Assembly: GCA_027013225.1 (NCBI GenBank)
Contig: JALUXU010000006.1
Span: 1 to 64,000, forward strand
Direction of reading: 5' to 3'
Length of the DNA: 64,000 nt
Source: Acidihalobacter sp.
GTDB taxonomy: Bacteria; Pseudomonadota; Gammaproteobacteria; DSM-5130; Acidihalobacteraceae
The notes below the pieces were generated by a model. It was not told where the DNA came from. It saw nothing but the letters and a program-made list of their open reading frames with translations, and ran no database searches. Both the position numbers and the translations under genes were made by a program. Below are positions 1-8,035 of this stretch, in pieces (position 1 is the first letter of the stretch; every line of letters begins with the position of its first letter).

Positions 1-105
1 GATCCACCGTCGCAGTCTGCCGGATCCTGTCCTGACCCAAGGGGCCTGTCATCGGGAGGTGCAACATGTGAAGTCCGTGCAAGCCTTGACAGGTCAAAAC
101 ATATC

Positions 106-270
106 AGCCCGAATGTTTCACAAATTCCCGCCGCTCTCGCGGGTCTCTTGATCCCACAAGGGATATTTCCTCAGTCGGCCGTAATCACCGATACGCCGCT
201 CCTTCTGAAATCCCTCTTGTGAAAACAATATCCGGCGCGATACCGGCACTAGTTATGAAACATTCGGACT
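106..270. repeat. MITE-like palindromic repeat element
   Basis: The stretch is bounded by inverted copies of AGYCCGAATGTTTCA (106-120, and 256-270 on the other strand) that differ at one of 15 positions. Inside are shorter imperfect inverted copies of CACAAGGGAT-like sequence (about 156-170 and 208-223), so most of the region could fold on itself. There is no coding potential. A single half-copy of the terminal motif recurs at 31664-31678. A non-autonomous element or dispersed palindromic repeat fits; no parent transposase is visible here. Positions 1-105 show nothing else recognisable. Confidence 0.5.
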
Positions 271-292
271 AAAGAAGGACGTGTTCTAAACA

Positions 293-1048
293 CTAGATCC
301 GAGTGACGACAACTTCCAATAATCGCTTGACTTGATTCATGCCCTGCTCCAGATTTCGGCTGATTTCGGACAAACTGATTGTTTCACGCTCTCCGCGCCC
401 TGCGGCCCAGTTGGCCACCACCGCTATGCTCGCGTAGCAGAGATCGAGTTCTCTTGCGAGTGCGGCTTCTGGCATTCCTGTCATGCCAACCATGTCGCAA
501 CCGTCCTTTTCGAGGCGATTTATTTCCGCCGCTGTTTCAAGTCTTGGGCCTTGTGTGGCCGCATAGACCCCCTTTGGCAGGGCATCGAGTCCGGCACTTT
601 GCGCTGCTCCGACTAGTCGACCTCGCAATGCGCGACAATAGGGCTCGCTGAAATCGATATGGGTAACCGCATCGAGATGCTCATCGAAATACGTGTGCAT
701 GCGTGACCAAGTGTAATCGATGATTTGATCGGGAATGGCGATTCGACAAGGCCGCATTTCGGAACTGATTCCACCCACTGCGGCCACCGCAATGATGTTC
801 TTGATTCCAAGATGCCTAAGCGCCCAAAGATTAGCGCGATAGTTTACGCGATGAGGAGGAATGTTATGTTTTGCCCCATGCCGGGGAATAAAAGCAACCT
901 GATGTCCGAACAATTCACCATGAGTCACCGGGCCGGAGGGTTCTCCATAGGGCGTGTGGACGACTTCCCGTCGAATGATTTTCAGTGTCGGCAAGCGAGT
1001 CAGCCCCGTACCACCGATGATTGCCAATTCAGATGGTATGGAATTCAT
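293..1048 (-). CDS. S-methyl-5'-thioinosine phosphorylase (MTAP/PNP family)
   Basis: A 251-residue purine nucleoside phosphorylase-fold enzyme that cleaves a 5'-methylthio-nucleoside with phosphate, giving the free base and methylthioribose-1-phosphate. Visible family motifs are the N-terminal phosphate loop GGTG, RHG, NYRANLWAL, QGPRLET and the substrate-pocket stretch MVGMTGMPEAALARELDL. Length is normal for the family. The start overlaps the stop of the preceding phosphoribosyltransferase by 4 nt (ATGA), so the two are translationally coupled. That pairing favours methylthioinosine over methylthioadenosine as substrate, because the hypoxanthine released would be used by the partner. Substrate choice is inference; the family is clear. 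Confidence 0.88.
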   Translation of the reverse strand: MNSIPSELAIIGGTGLTRLPTLKIIRREVVHTPYGEPSGPVTHGELFGHQVAFIPRHGAKHNIPPHRVNYRANLWALRHLGIKNIIAVAAVGGISSEMRPCRIAIPDQIIDYTWSRMHTYFDEHLDAVTHIDFSEPYCRALRGRLVGAAQSAGLDALPKGVYAATQGPRLETAAEINRLEKDGCDMVGMTGMPEAALARELDLCYASIAVVANWAAGRGERETISLSEISRNLEQGMNQVKRLLEVVVTRI

Positions 1049-1659
1049 TGGGAATGGCCTGTTTCTGAAACATCACCTACCGCATAGATGCCGGGCGCAT
1101 TGCGTAAATATTCGTGATAATCGAGTCCATAGCCAAACACATATTTGTCTGGCACCGGCAGACCAACAAAATCAGCATGCGCGCCTTCGCAGCGACGATC
1201 ATGGTTCTTTTCCACCATTACAGCGCAATGTACGGATTCGGCCCCTTCTTCTTTACAGGCTTTGACTATCGACGTCAGGGTGTGGCCTTCGTCAAGAATG
1301 TCGTCGAGTATAAGAACCGTTCTGCCTCGCAAGGGAATTCTCGGCCTCGCCAGCCAACTGACATCTTTCCCTGTGGTGTCTCCCCGATAGCGAGTAGCAT
1401 GCAGATAATCAACTTGCAAAGGAAAATTTAAGCGGGTAAGAAGTTGTCCCGCAAAAACAAACCCTCCGGTCATGACAATCAGAAGCAAAGGATTTTTTTG
1501 GCCTAATGTCTGGCTGATTTCGTCACTTAAGGCATCGAGTCTTTTGTCGATTTCACTCGATGAATACAAACATTCAGCATTCGCCAAAATTTGCTGCGCG
1601 TCAATCACAGCATTACTCTTAGACAATGTGATGTCCTCGTGATCAGGAATGTCCCGCAT
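1045..1659 (-). CDS. hpt: Hypoxanthine-guanine phosphoribosyltransferase
   Basis: A 204-residue cytosolic type I phosphoribosyltransferase that joins hypoxanthine or guanine to PRPP to give IMP or GMP. The PRPP-binding signature VLILDDILDEGHTL is intact, and upstream MTGGFVFAGQLL and DYLHATRYRGDT match the longer HGPRT subfamily found in gammaproteobacteria. It precedes and overlaps the methylthioinosine phosphorylase gene by 4 nt, making a two-gene salvage operon. The start is not well fixed: the ATG at 1659 has only a weak Shine-Dalgarno sequence, and the conserved region begins some 25 residues in. Confidence 0.88.
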   Translation of the reverse strand: MRDIPDHEDITLSKSNAVIDAQQILANAECLYSSSEIDKRLDALSDEISQTLGQKNPLLLIVMTGGFVFAGQLLTRLNFPLQVDYLHATRYRGDTTGKDVSWLARPRIPLRGRTVLILDDILDEGHTLTSIVKACKEEGAESVHCAVMVEKNHDRRCEGAHADFVGLPVPDKYVFGYGLDYHEYLRNAPGIYAVGDVSETGHSQ

Positions 1660-1747
1660 TCATCGCGGTGAATCATCTCGTTGATTGGGACCACCTTGTC
1701 ATACAAGGTTATAAGCTTGATTACCATTCAAGCAGGGAGAGCGGGAT

Positions 1748-1790
1748 GGCGAGGCGAATTTCTTATTATGGTCGGATAACCCGCCTCGCC
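1748..1790 (-). terminator. Possible stem-loop after dsrE-like gene
   Basis: A perfect 9-bp inverted repeat GGCGAGGCG / CGCCTCGCC (1748-1756 and 1782-1790) begins 9 nt after the stop of the DsrE-like gene. The loop is 25 nt and no clear U-run follows, so it is at best a weak or rho-assisted terminator. Confidence 0.3.
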
Positions 1791-1798
1791 AACACGCA

Positions 1799-2167
1799 TC
1801 AGTAGGTAAAGGTGACGGTGTCGTCATCCATAGCCTCACTGATCACATAGGCACCACCCACTGTTTCTTCGATCTCTGGAATCAGATCGTTGCCCCACAG
1901 ATCCAGGGTGGGCGTGCAAACCTTAAAAGATACACCCGCTTCCACGGCGTCTTTCATGAAGTCATAGACGGATTTACCACTGCCCTCCTGGACAAACAGT
2001 TTTTCAGCGACACCTTTTTTAGCAAGTTCGCCAGCACGAGCAGTCAGGATCACCTCAACATCGTATTCCATAGCCGCTGCCACAGTCGCCTGAAAAAAAG
2101 GAGCGCCGAGTTCAGATGGGTTCGCGGGATCGGTATTGACCATCACGATCATAAGCTTATCAGCCAT
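1799..2167 (-). CDS. DsrE/DsrF-like family protein
   Basis: A 122-residue small cytosolic protein of the DsrE fold (sulfurtransferase-like and peroxiredoxin-like proteins). The N-terminus KLMIVMVNTDPANPSELGAP and the central cysteine in VCTPTLDLWG fit uncharacterised DsrE-like proteins that are common in sulfur-oxidising bacteria. One conserved Cys is present (C107 by my count), in the position used for persulfide transfer in relatives. GGAG lies 8 nt upstream of the ATG. It is divergent from mltF and is followed by a stem-loop. The partner and the sulfur donor are unknown. Confidence 0.8.
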   Translation of the reverse strand: MADKLMIVMVNTDPANPSELGAPFFQATVAAAMEYDVEVILTARAGELAKKGVAEKLFVQEGSGKSVYDFMKDAVEAGVSFKVCTPTLDLWGNDLIPEIEETVGGAYVISEAMDDDTVTFTY

Positions 2168-2488
2168 ATAGTTTCTCCATGCTTATCATATGTTACGGGA
2201 GGCGGCATTATAGGCACGGCTAGTGGAGTTTGCCAATCCAAGGAATCAATCGATAGCGTATACATTTTTATGCCAAGGAAACGCCCGGAGCCCACGGTTT
2301 GCAACGGTGCTTTTATTCCGTAGGCACCTAACCGGGATATGCGGCACCGAGCCATGGCCACACCAAACGGGCCAAGTGCGCACTGCCTGCACGGCCATGG
2401 CGGAAGCCACAAAATTCTGGGGGAGCACAGTGTCCAGTATTTCGGGGGCTTTACAAATACAAATACAAATACAGATAAAATAAAATCA
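2168..2488. other. Divergent intergenic region with hexamer repeat
   Basis: This 321-nt spacer must hold the promoters of the DsrE-like gene (minus) and mltF (plus). Its one notable feature is a short tandem hexamer: ACAAAT three times and then ACAGAT at 2453-2476, ending just before the mltF ATG. No strong -35/-10 pair could be assigned. Frames open across it, but none resembles a protein. Confidence 0.5.
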
Positions 2489-3982
2489 ATGACAGACGAG
2501 CAAGAACCAACAAATAATCCCAAAGAGATCCTCCGCGCCGATCGCGTCAAGCGCCGCCGTCTTATTCGGCGCATCGAGTTCGGTATTTTTCTATCGATCG
2601 TTATCGGGGCGATCGTTTTCCTTTGGGTGCGCACTCCGCCAGACGAGCTAGCGCGCATTAAGGATTCCGGTGTATTACGGGTGGCGACAATGAATGGCCC
2701 GACCACTTATTACATAGGATCATCTGGCCCTACAGGCTTCGAGTATGATTTGGTCGAGGCTTTCGCTAAAACGCTCGGCGTCAAGGTCAAATGGATCTTA
2801 ACGTCCAAATGGGAAAAGCTTCTGCCCATGGTCGAATATGGGCGTGCTGATCTGGCGGCCGCTGAAATCACTGTGACCCCCGAGCGCGAAAAGAGAGTTC
2901 GCTTTGGGCCGGAGTACGAAAAGCTCGTTCCTCAGCTTATTTATCGAATGGGTGAATACCGCCCAAAAAATGTCAAGGATTTGATCGGTCGCCAGCTGGT
3001 CGTCCCTGCAGACAGCCGTTATGTGGTTGTGCTCGAAAAACTCAAGGAGAAATACCCCAGGTTAAAGTGGGAAACCGCCGAAAACAAAAGCGCAGACGAA
3101 TTGCTCTATAAGGTATCCAGAGGCAAACTGGCTTATACGCTCGTCAATTCCAATATATTTGCCCTGAACAGGCGATTTTATCCGCGACTTGGCGTTGCAT
3201 TCGCTATTGGCAAGCCGCGCGCAGTCGCCTGGGCGCTGAAAAAATCCCCAGACCAGAGTCTGTATGACGCTGTAAAGAAGTTTTTTAAAAAGATTAGAGA
3301 GTCGGGCGAGTTGCAGCGCATCGAAGATCGCTATTTTGGACATGCGCGTCATTATGACGTCGTGGGCACTTTGACATTCATGCAGTTTGCGAAAAAACGG
3401 CTGCCGCCGCTGATTCCCTGGTTCAAGCAAGCGGCGAAGAAATATGGTTTTCCCTGGCAACTGCTGGCGGCGCAAAGCTATCAGGAATCCTACTGGGATC
3501 CACGCGCCGTTTCGCCGACGGGAGTACGCGGCCTGATGATGCTTACTCCTGCGGCGGCCAAACAGATCGGAGGCGCCAATCCACTCGATCCCAAAGAGAG
3601 CATCATGGGGGGCGCGGCCTATCTGAAAAAAATGATGAGCTGGATTCCCTCTTCAGTGAAAGGACCGGACAGGTTGTGGTTTGCGCTTGCCGCCTACAAC
3701 GTAGGCATCGGCCATGTTTTGGACGCCATGCGTTTGGCGAAATCACTGGGGAAGAATCCCGATCGCTGGACGTCGCTCAAGCAAACCCTGCCGTTACTGA
3801 CCGAACCCAAATGGTATAGACGCACAGCCAACGGCTATGCCAGCGGTCGCGTCGCTGTGCGTTATGTGCAAAACATCCGCAGTTATTACGACATTCTCGT
3901 TTGGATGAGCACCCATAAAAATGGAGCCATGGATTATCACCCTTCACCGGATATACTGTTGAACCTCCCTCCCAGTTTGTGA
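2489..3982 (+). CDS. mltF: Membrane-bound lytic murein transglycosylase F
   Basis: A 497-residue cell-wall enzyme that cuts the MurNAc-GlcNAc bond of peptidoglycan and forms 1,6-anhydro-muropeptides. Order of parts: a basic N-terminus, one membrane segment (about residues 28-46), a periplasmic solute-binding-like domain (about 55-290), then a SLT lytic transglycosylase domain. The catalytic glutamate sits in SYQESYWDPRAVSPTGVRG. E. coli MltF is 518 residues. An upstream in-frame start at 2339 would add 50 residues without signal-peptide character, so 2489 was chosen, although it lacks a Shine-Dalgarno sequence and is preceded by hexamer repeats. The 3' end overlaps convergent tadA by 46 nt; the mltF-tadA neighbourhood is shared with E. 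coli. Confidence 0.93.
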   Translation: MTDEQEPTNNPKEILRADRVKRRRLIRRIEFGIFLSIVIGAIVFLWVRTPPDELARIKDSGVLRVATMNGPTTYYIGSSGPTGFEYDLVEAFAKTLGVKVKWILTSKWEKLLPMVEYGRADLAAAEITVTPEREKRVRFGPEYEKLVPQLIYRMGEYRPKNVKDLIGRQLVVPADSRYVVVLEKLKEKYPRLKWETAENKSADELLYKVSRGKLAYTLVNSNIFALNRRFYPRLGVAFAIGKPRAVAWALKKSPDQSLYDAVKKFFKKIRESGELQRIEDRYFGHARHYDVVGTLTFMQFAKKRLPPLIPWFKQAAKKYGFPWQLLAAQSYQESYWDPRAVSPTGVRGLMMLTPAAAKQIGGANPLDPKESIMGGAAYLKKMMSWIPSSVKGPDRLWFALAAYNVGIGHVLDAMRLAKSLGKNPDRWTSLKQTLPLLTEPKWYRRTANGYASGRVAVRYVQNIRSYYDILVWMSTHKNGAMDYHPSPDILLNLPPSL

Positions 3983-4449
3983 GCCTTATCCGGCCGTCTG
4001 CGCCGGGTGGCAAAAAAATCCTTGAGCAATTGACCACACGGTTCATGTAAAACCCCGCCTCTGACCTCGATGTCATGCAGCGCATGAGGCGACTGGAGCA
4101 CGGCGAGACGGCTGCCCGCCGCGCCCGCGCGTGCATCGTAGGCTCCAAAGACCACGCATTTGAGGCGAGCGTGCAAAATGGCGCCTGCACACATTGCGCA
4201 CGGTTCCAGCGTGACATAGAGAGTTGCACCATTCAAACGATAGTTGCCCACCTGCCGGGCGGCCGCCCGCAATGCCACGATTTCCGCATGTGCGGTAGGA
4301 TCGTGAGTACCCACAGGCTGATTCCAGCCTTCGCCCAAAATTGCATCGTCCATGACGATCAAGGCCCCCACCGGCACTTCTCCCTGGGCCTGAGCTTTTC
4401 TGGCTAAATCCAAGGCGCGTTGCATCCATTTGTTATCGTTCACATTCAT
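3937..4449 (-). CDS. tadA: tRNA-specific adenosine deaminase
   Basis: A 170-residue zinc enzyme (E. coli 167) that deaminates A34 of tRNA-Arg(ACG) to inosine, needed to read CGU/CGC/CGA. The cytidine-deaminase fold motifs are complete: HAEIVAL with the zinc-ligand His and proton-shuttle Glu, and EPCAMCAGAI with two Cys ligands. The ATG at 4449 was chosen because the family begins a few residues before WMQRALDLARKA; the open frame extends 23 codons further but looks non-coding there. It is convergent with mltF, and the last 46 nt of the two genes overlap on opposite strands. Confidence 0.93.
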   Translation of the reverse strand: MNVNDNKWMQRALDLARKAQAQGEVPVGALIVMDDAILGEGWNQPVGTHDPTAHAEIVALRAAARQVGNYRLNGATLYVTLEPCAMCAGAILHARLKCVVFGAYDARAGAAGSRLAVLQSPHALHDIEVRGGVLHEPCGQLLKDFFATRRRRPDKAHKLGGRFNSISGEG

Positions 4450-4532
4450 GCTTTGAGCCGCCCGATCACTTTTCGTGACAAATCGCGATAGCGGAACATG
4501 TGTGCAGAGGAGGCACATTCAAATTCGCGGCC

Positions 4533-5789
4533 TCAAGCTTGTCGTCCACCCTTCGAAGCCTGTTCATAAAGCTCGATATAACGTCTGGCTTCGACAGATT
4601 TGTCATACTCTTCGACCGCGACCGCCCGGCAATTTTTCGCCATTTTGGCCCGTAGGGCAACGTCCTCGAGCAAATGGAGAATCTTCTCGGAAAGATCTAT
4701 CGCATCATTCGGCTTGGCCAACAATCCCGTCACGCCCGGCCGAACCACATCGGACACGCCGCCCACATCGAAAGCTGCCACCGGCGTCCCGCATGCCAGA
4801 CTTTCCATATTCACTCTCCCAAAGCTTTCAGAGCGACTGGGCAAAACGAAAACATCGGCGGCGCTGTAACAGATCGATTTCAATCGCTCGTTGGAGACAA
4901 ACCCCAGAGAAAACACGTCCATCTCGCAGGCTTCTGCCAGATTCTCGCCCCCATTGCCAATACACAGCAATGTCGCAGCCAGTCTTACATCCGACGGAAG
5001 CGCATTCAAAAACTGCACTAAAAGGTCCATGCCTTTTTGCTGACGGCCAAAATCACTGGCCATCGCCATAATCACCTTGCGTTCAGGATCGAGACCCAAT
5101 AATTCACGCGCATGCATGCGTGGATAAAACGGCTTGTAGGCATTCACGTCCAGACCGCGTGGGATATGGTGAATCCTGTGTTTTCGTAACATGCTGCGCT
5201 GAGCCTGTTTTTGCATCCATACGCTAGGGGCGACGAATTGGATATCGCAGCGATCCCACACTTTTTTTTTCAGTCGCCAATCGAGCCAGGTGCCATCCCT
5301 CCAGACCGGCGCATGAATCGAAAGATCGGGGCATGAACCGCAACCGGTTTCCCATTTCCGACATTCCCCCAGCTTGCTGTCGCCCGGGAATGTACAGTGT
5401 CCCGTCATCGACCACATGTCCGTCAAAGCGAAGAAGGCCGGTTTGTCACGCGTCAGTTTAGGTAGCGCCAGATAGGACAAGGTGCCACTATGGATTCCAT
5501 AAAAGTGGACGATATCCGCTTCGCGATAGGCTGCCAGGCGATCGACATGGAATGAGCTCAAATGATGAATGTCATTCAGCCCCATACGCCGAGTGAAAAA
5601 ACGCAGGATGTGCTCTGTACTGCTCAGAGAGGGCAGACTGATCACGTTGTCTTTGTTGCCGCTTTTATTCAGGCATAGGATGTTGACGCCCACCCCCTGG
5701 GCTTGCAATGAATCGGCCAGCGTCATCATCGATGCGGTGGTGCCGTCCCCATGCCGATTGTCGCTGAAGTTAAAAAAGCAGACTTTCAT
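4533..5789 (-). CDS. Glycosyltransferase family 4 (GT-B)
   Basis: A 418-residue GT-B transferase, probably using a nucleotide-sugar donor on a lipid-linked or growing glycan at the inner membrane. The C-terminal donor site shows ESFGRVNMESLACGTPVAAFDVGG, the usual GT4 E-x7-E pattern. The middle has a cysteine-rich insert, TDMWSMTGHCTFPG then GCGSCPD, typical of a WcaC-like subgroup. Start 5789 was chosen over 5846 because GGGAGATT lies just upstream and the protein then begins with the canonical strand MKVCFFNFS. It is the last gene of the minus-strand glycan island. Acceptor and sugar cannot be read from sequence. Confidence 0.85.
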   Translation of the reverse strand: MKVCFFNFSDNRHGDGTTASMMTLADSLQAQGVGVNILCLNKSGNKDNVISLPSLSSTEHILRFFTRRMGLNDIHHLSSFHVDRLAAYREADIVHFYGIHSGTLSYLALPKLTRDKPAFFALTDMWSMTGHCTFPGDSKLGECRKWETGCGSCPDLSIHAPVWRDGTWLDWRLKKKVWDRCDIQFVAPSVWMQKQAQRSMLRKHRIHHIPRGLDVNAYKPFYPRMHARELLGLDPERKVIMAMASDFGRQQKGMDLLVQFLNALPSDVRLAATLLCIGNGGENLAEACEMDVFSLGFVSNERLKSICYSAADVFVLPSRSESFGRVNMESLACGTPVAAFDVGGVSDVVRPGVTGLLAKPNDAIDLSEKILHLLEDVALRAKMAKNCRAVAVEEYDKSVEARRYIELYEQASKGGRQA

Positions 5790-5891
5790 GAATCTCCCTC
5801 CGATATGGCATCCCGAGTCGGCCAGACCATCAAGATGCACGAACAAGCAGGGCGTTTATTCAAATCCATCGCTCGAGCGGCGGGTAGCTAC

Positions 5892-6800
5892 TTAATCCGC
5901 TTTGAGTTTTTCGATTACCTTCTTCGACAGATCCCGGTACGTTCCATCGCGGTAGCGGCAATAGCCTGCGAAATGCACAAAAGCGTGCTCGGGCCGGACC
6001 CGTTCCGGGCAGGTGGGATACCGGGCATAGGGCAGCACCTCGGCGCTTTCGAGATTGGCGATGAGGAAATTGACCATGAACTGCTCGGTGCCCCACTCCG
6101 ACCAGCGATCCCCCAGCGCCTGGCGAAAACGCGCCGACCAGGCATAGAGGCGCTCCGGCGACACCCGCCCCGGCGGCAGGCCGGAGAACCCGGCGCAACC
6201 GCGCACATAACGTAAATTCCCGTCCTCATCCATGCGGGTCAACGCCGATTCGGCGAGCATCTGAACATGCGTGACTCCGGCCTCCATTTGCCCTTGCGCC
6301 CACCGGGACGCTTCCCGGGCCGGGCCGATGGCGCAGCCTTTTTCGGTGCCCAGGATGAACGGTCTGTTTGCACGGTGCGCCGCCTCGACTTCGTCCAGCG
6401 TGGAAAGCGTGAGGGTGTCGGCGTCGAGCTGGACGACATAGCTTTGCCGCGCCAGTTTGACCTGCGCATGCAGGCGTTCCCAGCAGCCGCCGCGCGGCAG
6501 GCGGTGGTCGCGGTAGTCCTCGATGCCCAGCCATTCGATGGCGGGTATGCGCTTGTCCAGCGCCTGTCTGTGCCTTGCCTCCAGGCTGCCGTCGTCCAGG
6601 ATGCATACCCGCGCCACGGCGCAATGGCGGGCGAACGAGGCCAGCGCCACTGCGAACATGTCCACGTCGCGCGCGCACAGCATCGACAGCACGGTGACGC
6701 CGTCGGCACGCGGCATCAGGAGTTGCGACAGCTCGAACGCCTTGTGCTGGATGCGGCGCAGGCGGCGCGCAGGAAGGGTTTTTTTGAGTCGGTAAAACAT
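5892..6800 (-). CDS. Nucleotide-diphospho-sugar transferase-like protein (GT-A)
   Basis: A 302-residue protein with a GT-A-like core. An N-terminal Rossmann-like strand is followed by CILDDGS and then VVQLDADTLTL, whose DAD is the likely metal/nucleotide-sugar DxD motif. The C-terminal part has WGTEQFMVNFL, as in stealth- or GT8-like transferases. The start at 6800 was chosen because GGAG lies upstream and it follows the preceding stop by about 20 nt; the longer frame to 6851 would overlap that gene and has no ribosome-binding site. It lies inside the glycan island, so a transferase role is likely, but donor and acceptor are unknown. Confidence 0.7.
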   Translation of the reverse strand: MFYRLKKTLPARRLRRIQHKAFELSQLLMPRADGVTVLSMLCARDVDMFAVALASFARHCAVARVCILDDGSLEARHRQALDKRIPAIEWLGIEDYRDHRLPRGGCWERLHAQVKLARQSYVVQLDADTLTLSTLDEVEAAHRANRPFILGTEKGCAIGPAREASRWAQGQMEAGVTHVQMLAESALTRMDEDGNLRYVRGCAGFSGLPPGRVSPERLYAWSARFRQALGDRWSEWGTEQFMVNFLIANLESAEVLPYARYPTCPERVRPEHAFVHFAGYCRYRDGTYRDLSKKVIEKLKAD

Positions 6801-6819
6801 ATCGGGTGCTCCAGACGTA

Positions 6820-8007
6820 TCATCCACCGCCGGCGGTTGCGGCCGGTGCATCGTAGCGCATACCGGCAGAGAATCGCTCGATCTGCGCTTGCGTCAGCGC
6901 CTGCACGACGGCGGGATCACCCTGCGCATGCGTATAAAAGGCCCGATACCAGGCCACGGTTTCGCGCACCGTCTCCTGAAAACCCCACTGCGGCCGCCAG
7001 CCCAGCGCATGCCACGCCTTGTCTATGGAAAGATTCAGTTTCCCGGCTTCTTTCGGCGCCCCATCGATCGGGGCGTACTCAACCTCGCCGGGCCAGTGGC
7101 GCATGATTTCCTCGACCAACTCGCCGACGTTACGGTTTGAATCCAGCGCCGGCCCGAAATTGAAAGGCGAACATAACTCTTCCAGGCGACGCCGGCCGGC
7201 TTCATCCCCGCTGCGCGCCGCCTCGATGGACAGGGCGATGCTTCGGGCAAGGTGGAGGTAGCCGCCCAGCAGTTCGAGCACATGCTGCCAGGGCCGCGTG
7301 GCGCTCGGATTGCGAAGCGGGACCGGCCGGCCTTCGGCCAGATGACGCAGGGTATCGGGCACGATGCGGTCCGCGGCCCAGTCGCCGCCGCCGATGACAT
7401 TGCCTCCGCGCGCCGCGGCCACTCCGATCCCGAGCGCCTGCACCGCCGGGGCGAAGAACGAAGCCCAGTACGACGCGATCACATGCTCCGCCGCCGCCTT
7501 GCTGGCGCTGTAGGGGTCATGTCCGCCCAGGGGGTCTGTTTCGCGGTAGGCATAATCCCAATTTTGGTTGGCGTACACTTTGTCGGTGGTGATGGCGATC
7601 ACGACGCAGGGTGCCGCGGCCTGACGCACCGCTTCGAGCACATTCAGCGTGCCGATGACGTTGGTTTCCACCGTCCAGCAGGGTTCTCGGTAGCCGCGCA
7701 GCACCAGCGGCTGGGCGGCCAGATGAAAGACGAAATCGGGTCGGTGGCGGCGCACGGCTTCATGCAGCACCGCCCCATCGCGCACATCGGCTTCGATATG
7801 CGCCGCCAGGCGACGGGCCAGGTCGAGTTGATCGAAATGCGCGTAGGGCGTGGTGTAGCAGGGATCGATGTCCGGATCGGCCGGCAGCGATACTCCGACC
7901 ACGCGCGCTCCGAGCAACAACAGCCATTCGCACAACCAGGAACCCTTGAAACCGGTATGGCCGGTGACCAGCACCGTGCGCCCGCGGAAGCAGGAAGTCA
8001 GATCCAT
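6820..8007 (-). CDS. rfbG: CDP-glucose 4,6-dehydratase
   Basis: A 395-residue extended SDR enzyme that converts CDP-glucose to CDP-4-keto-6-deoxyglucose using bound NAD. The N-terminal nucleotide-binding motif is TGHTGFKGSW, the catalytic Tyr/Lys pair is in DPYSASKAAAE, and ITTDKVYAN carries the active-site Asp. GHTGFKG and the WxxxETNVIGTLN region are characteristic of CDP-glucose dehydratases rather than dTDP ones. The start at 8007 gives the normal family length; 40 upstream in-frame codons overlap the previous gene's tail and were discarded. The matching cytidylyltransferase is three genes upstream, so the assignment is strong. Confidence 0.92.
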   Translation of the reverse strand: MDLTSCFRGRTVLVTGHTGFKGSWLCEWLLLLGARVVGVSLPADPDIDPCYTTPYAHFDQLDLARRLAAHIEADVRDGAVLHEAVRRHRPDFVFHLAAQPLVLRGYREPCWTVETNVIGTLNVLEAVRQAAAPCVVIAITTDKVYANQNWDYAYRETDPLGGHDPYSASKAAAEHVIASYWASFFAPAVQALGIGVAAARGGNVIGGGDWAADRIVPDTLRHLAEGRPVPLRNPSATRPWQHVLELLGGYLHLARSIALSIEAARSGDEAGRRRLEELCSPFNFGPALDSNRNVGELVEEIMRHWPGEVEYAPIDGAPKEAGKLNLSIDKAWHALGWRPQWGFQETVRETVAWYRAFYTHAQGDPAVVQALTQAQIERFSAGMRYDAPAATAGGG

Positions 8008-8035
8008 GCGCGGCCTACCCTTGCGTATGGGCCCG

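Noticed and set aside
2339-2488. Longer N-terminus for MltF from 2339
   Set aside because: The added 50 residues are unlike a signal sequence and encode the hexamer repeat as TNTNTN; the membrane anchor already follows the ATG at 2489.
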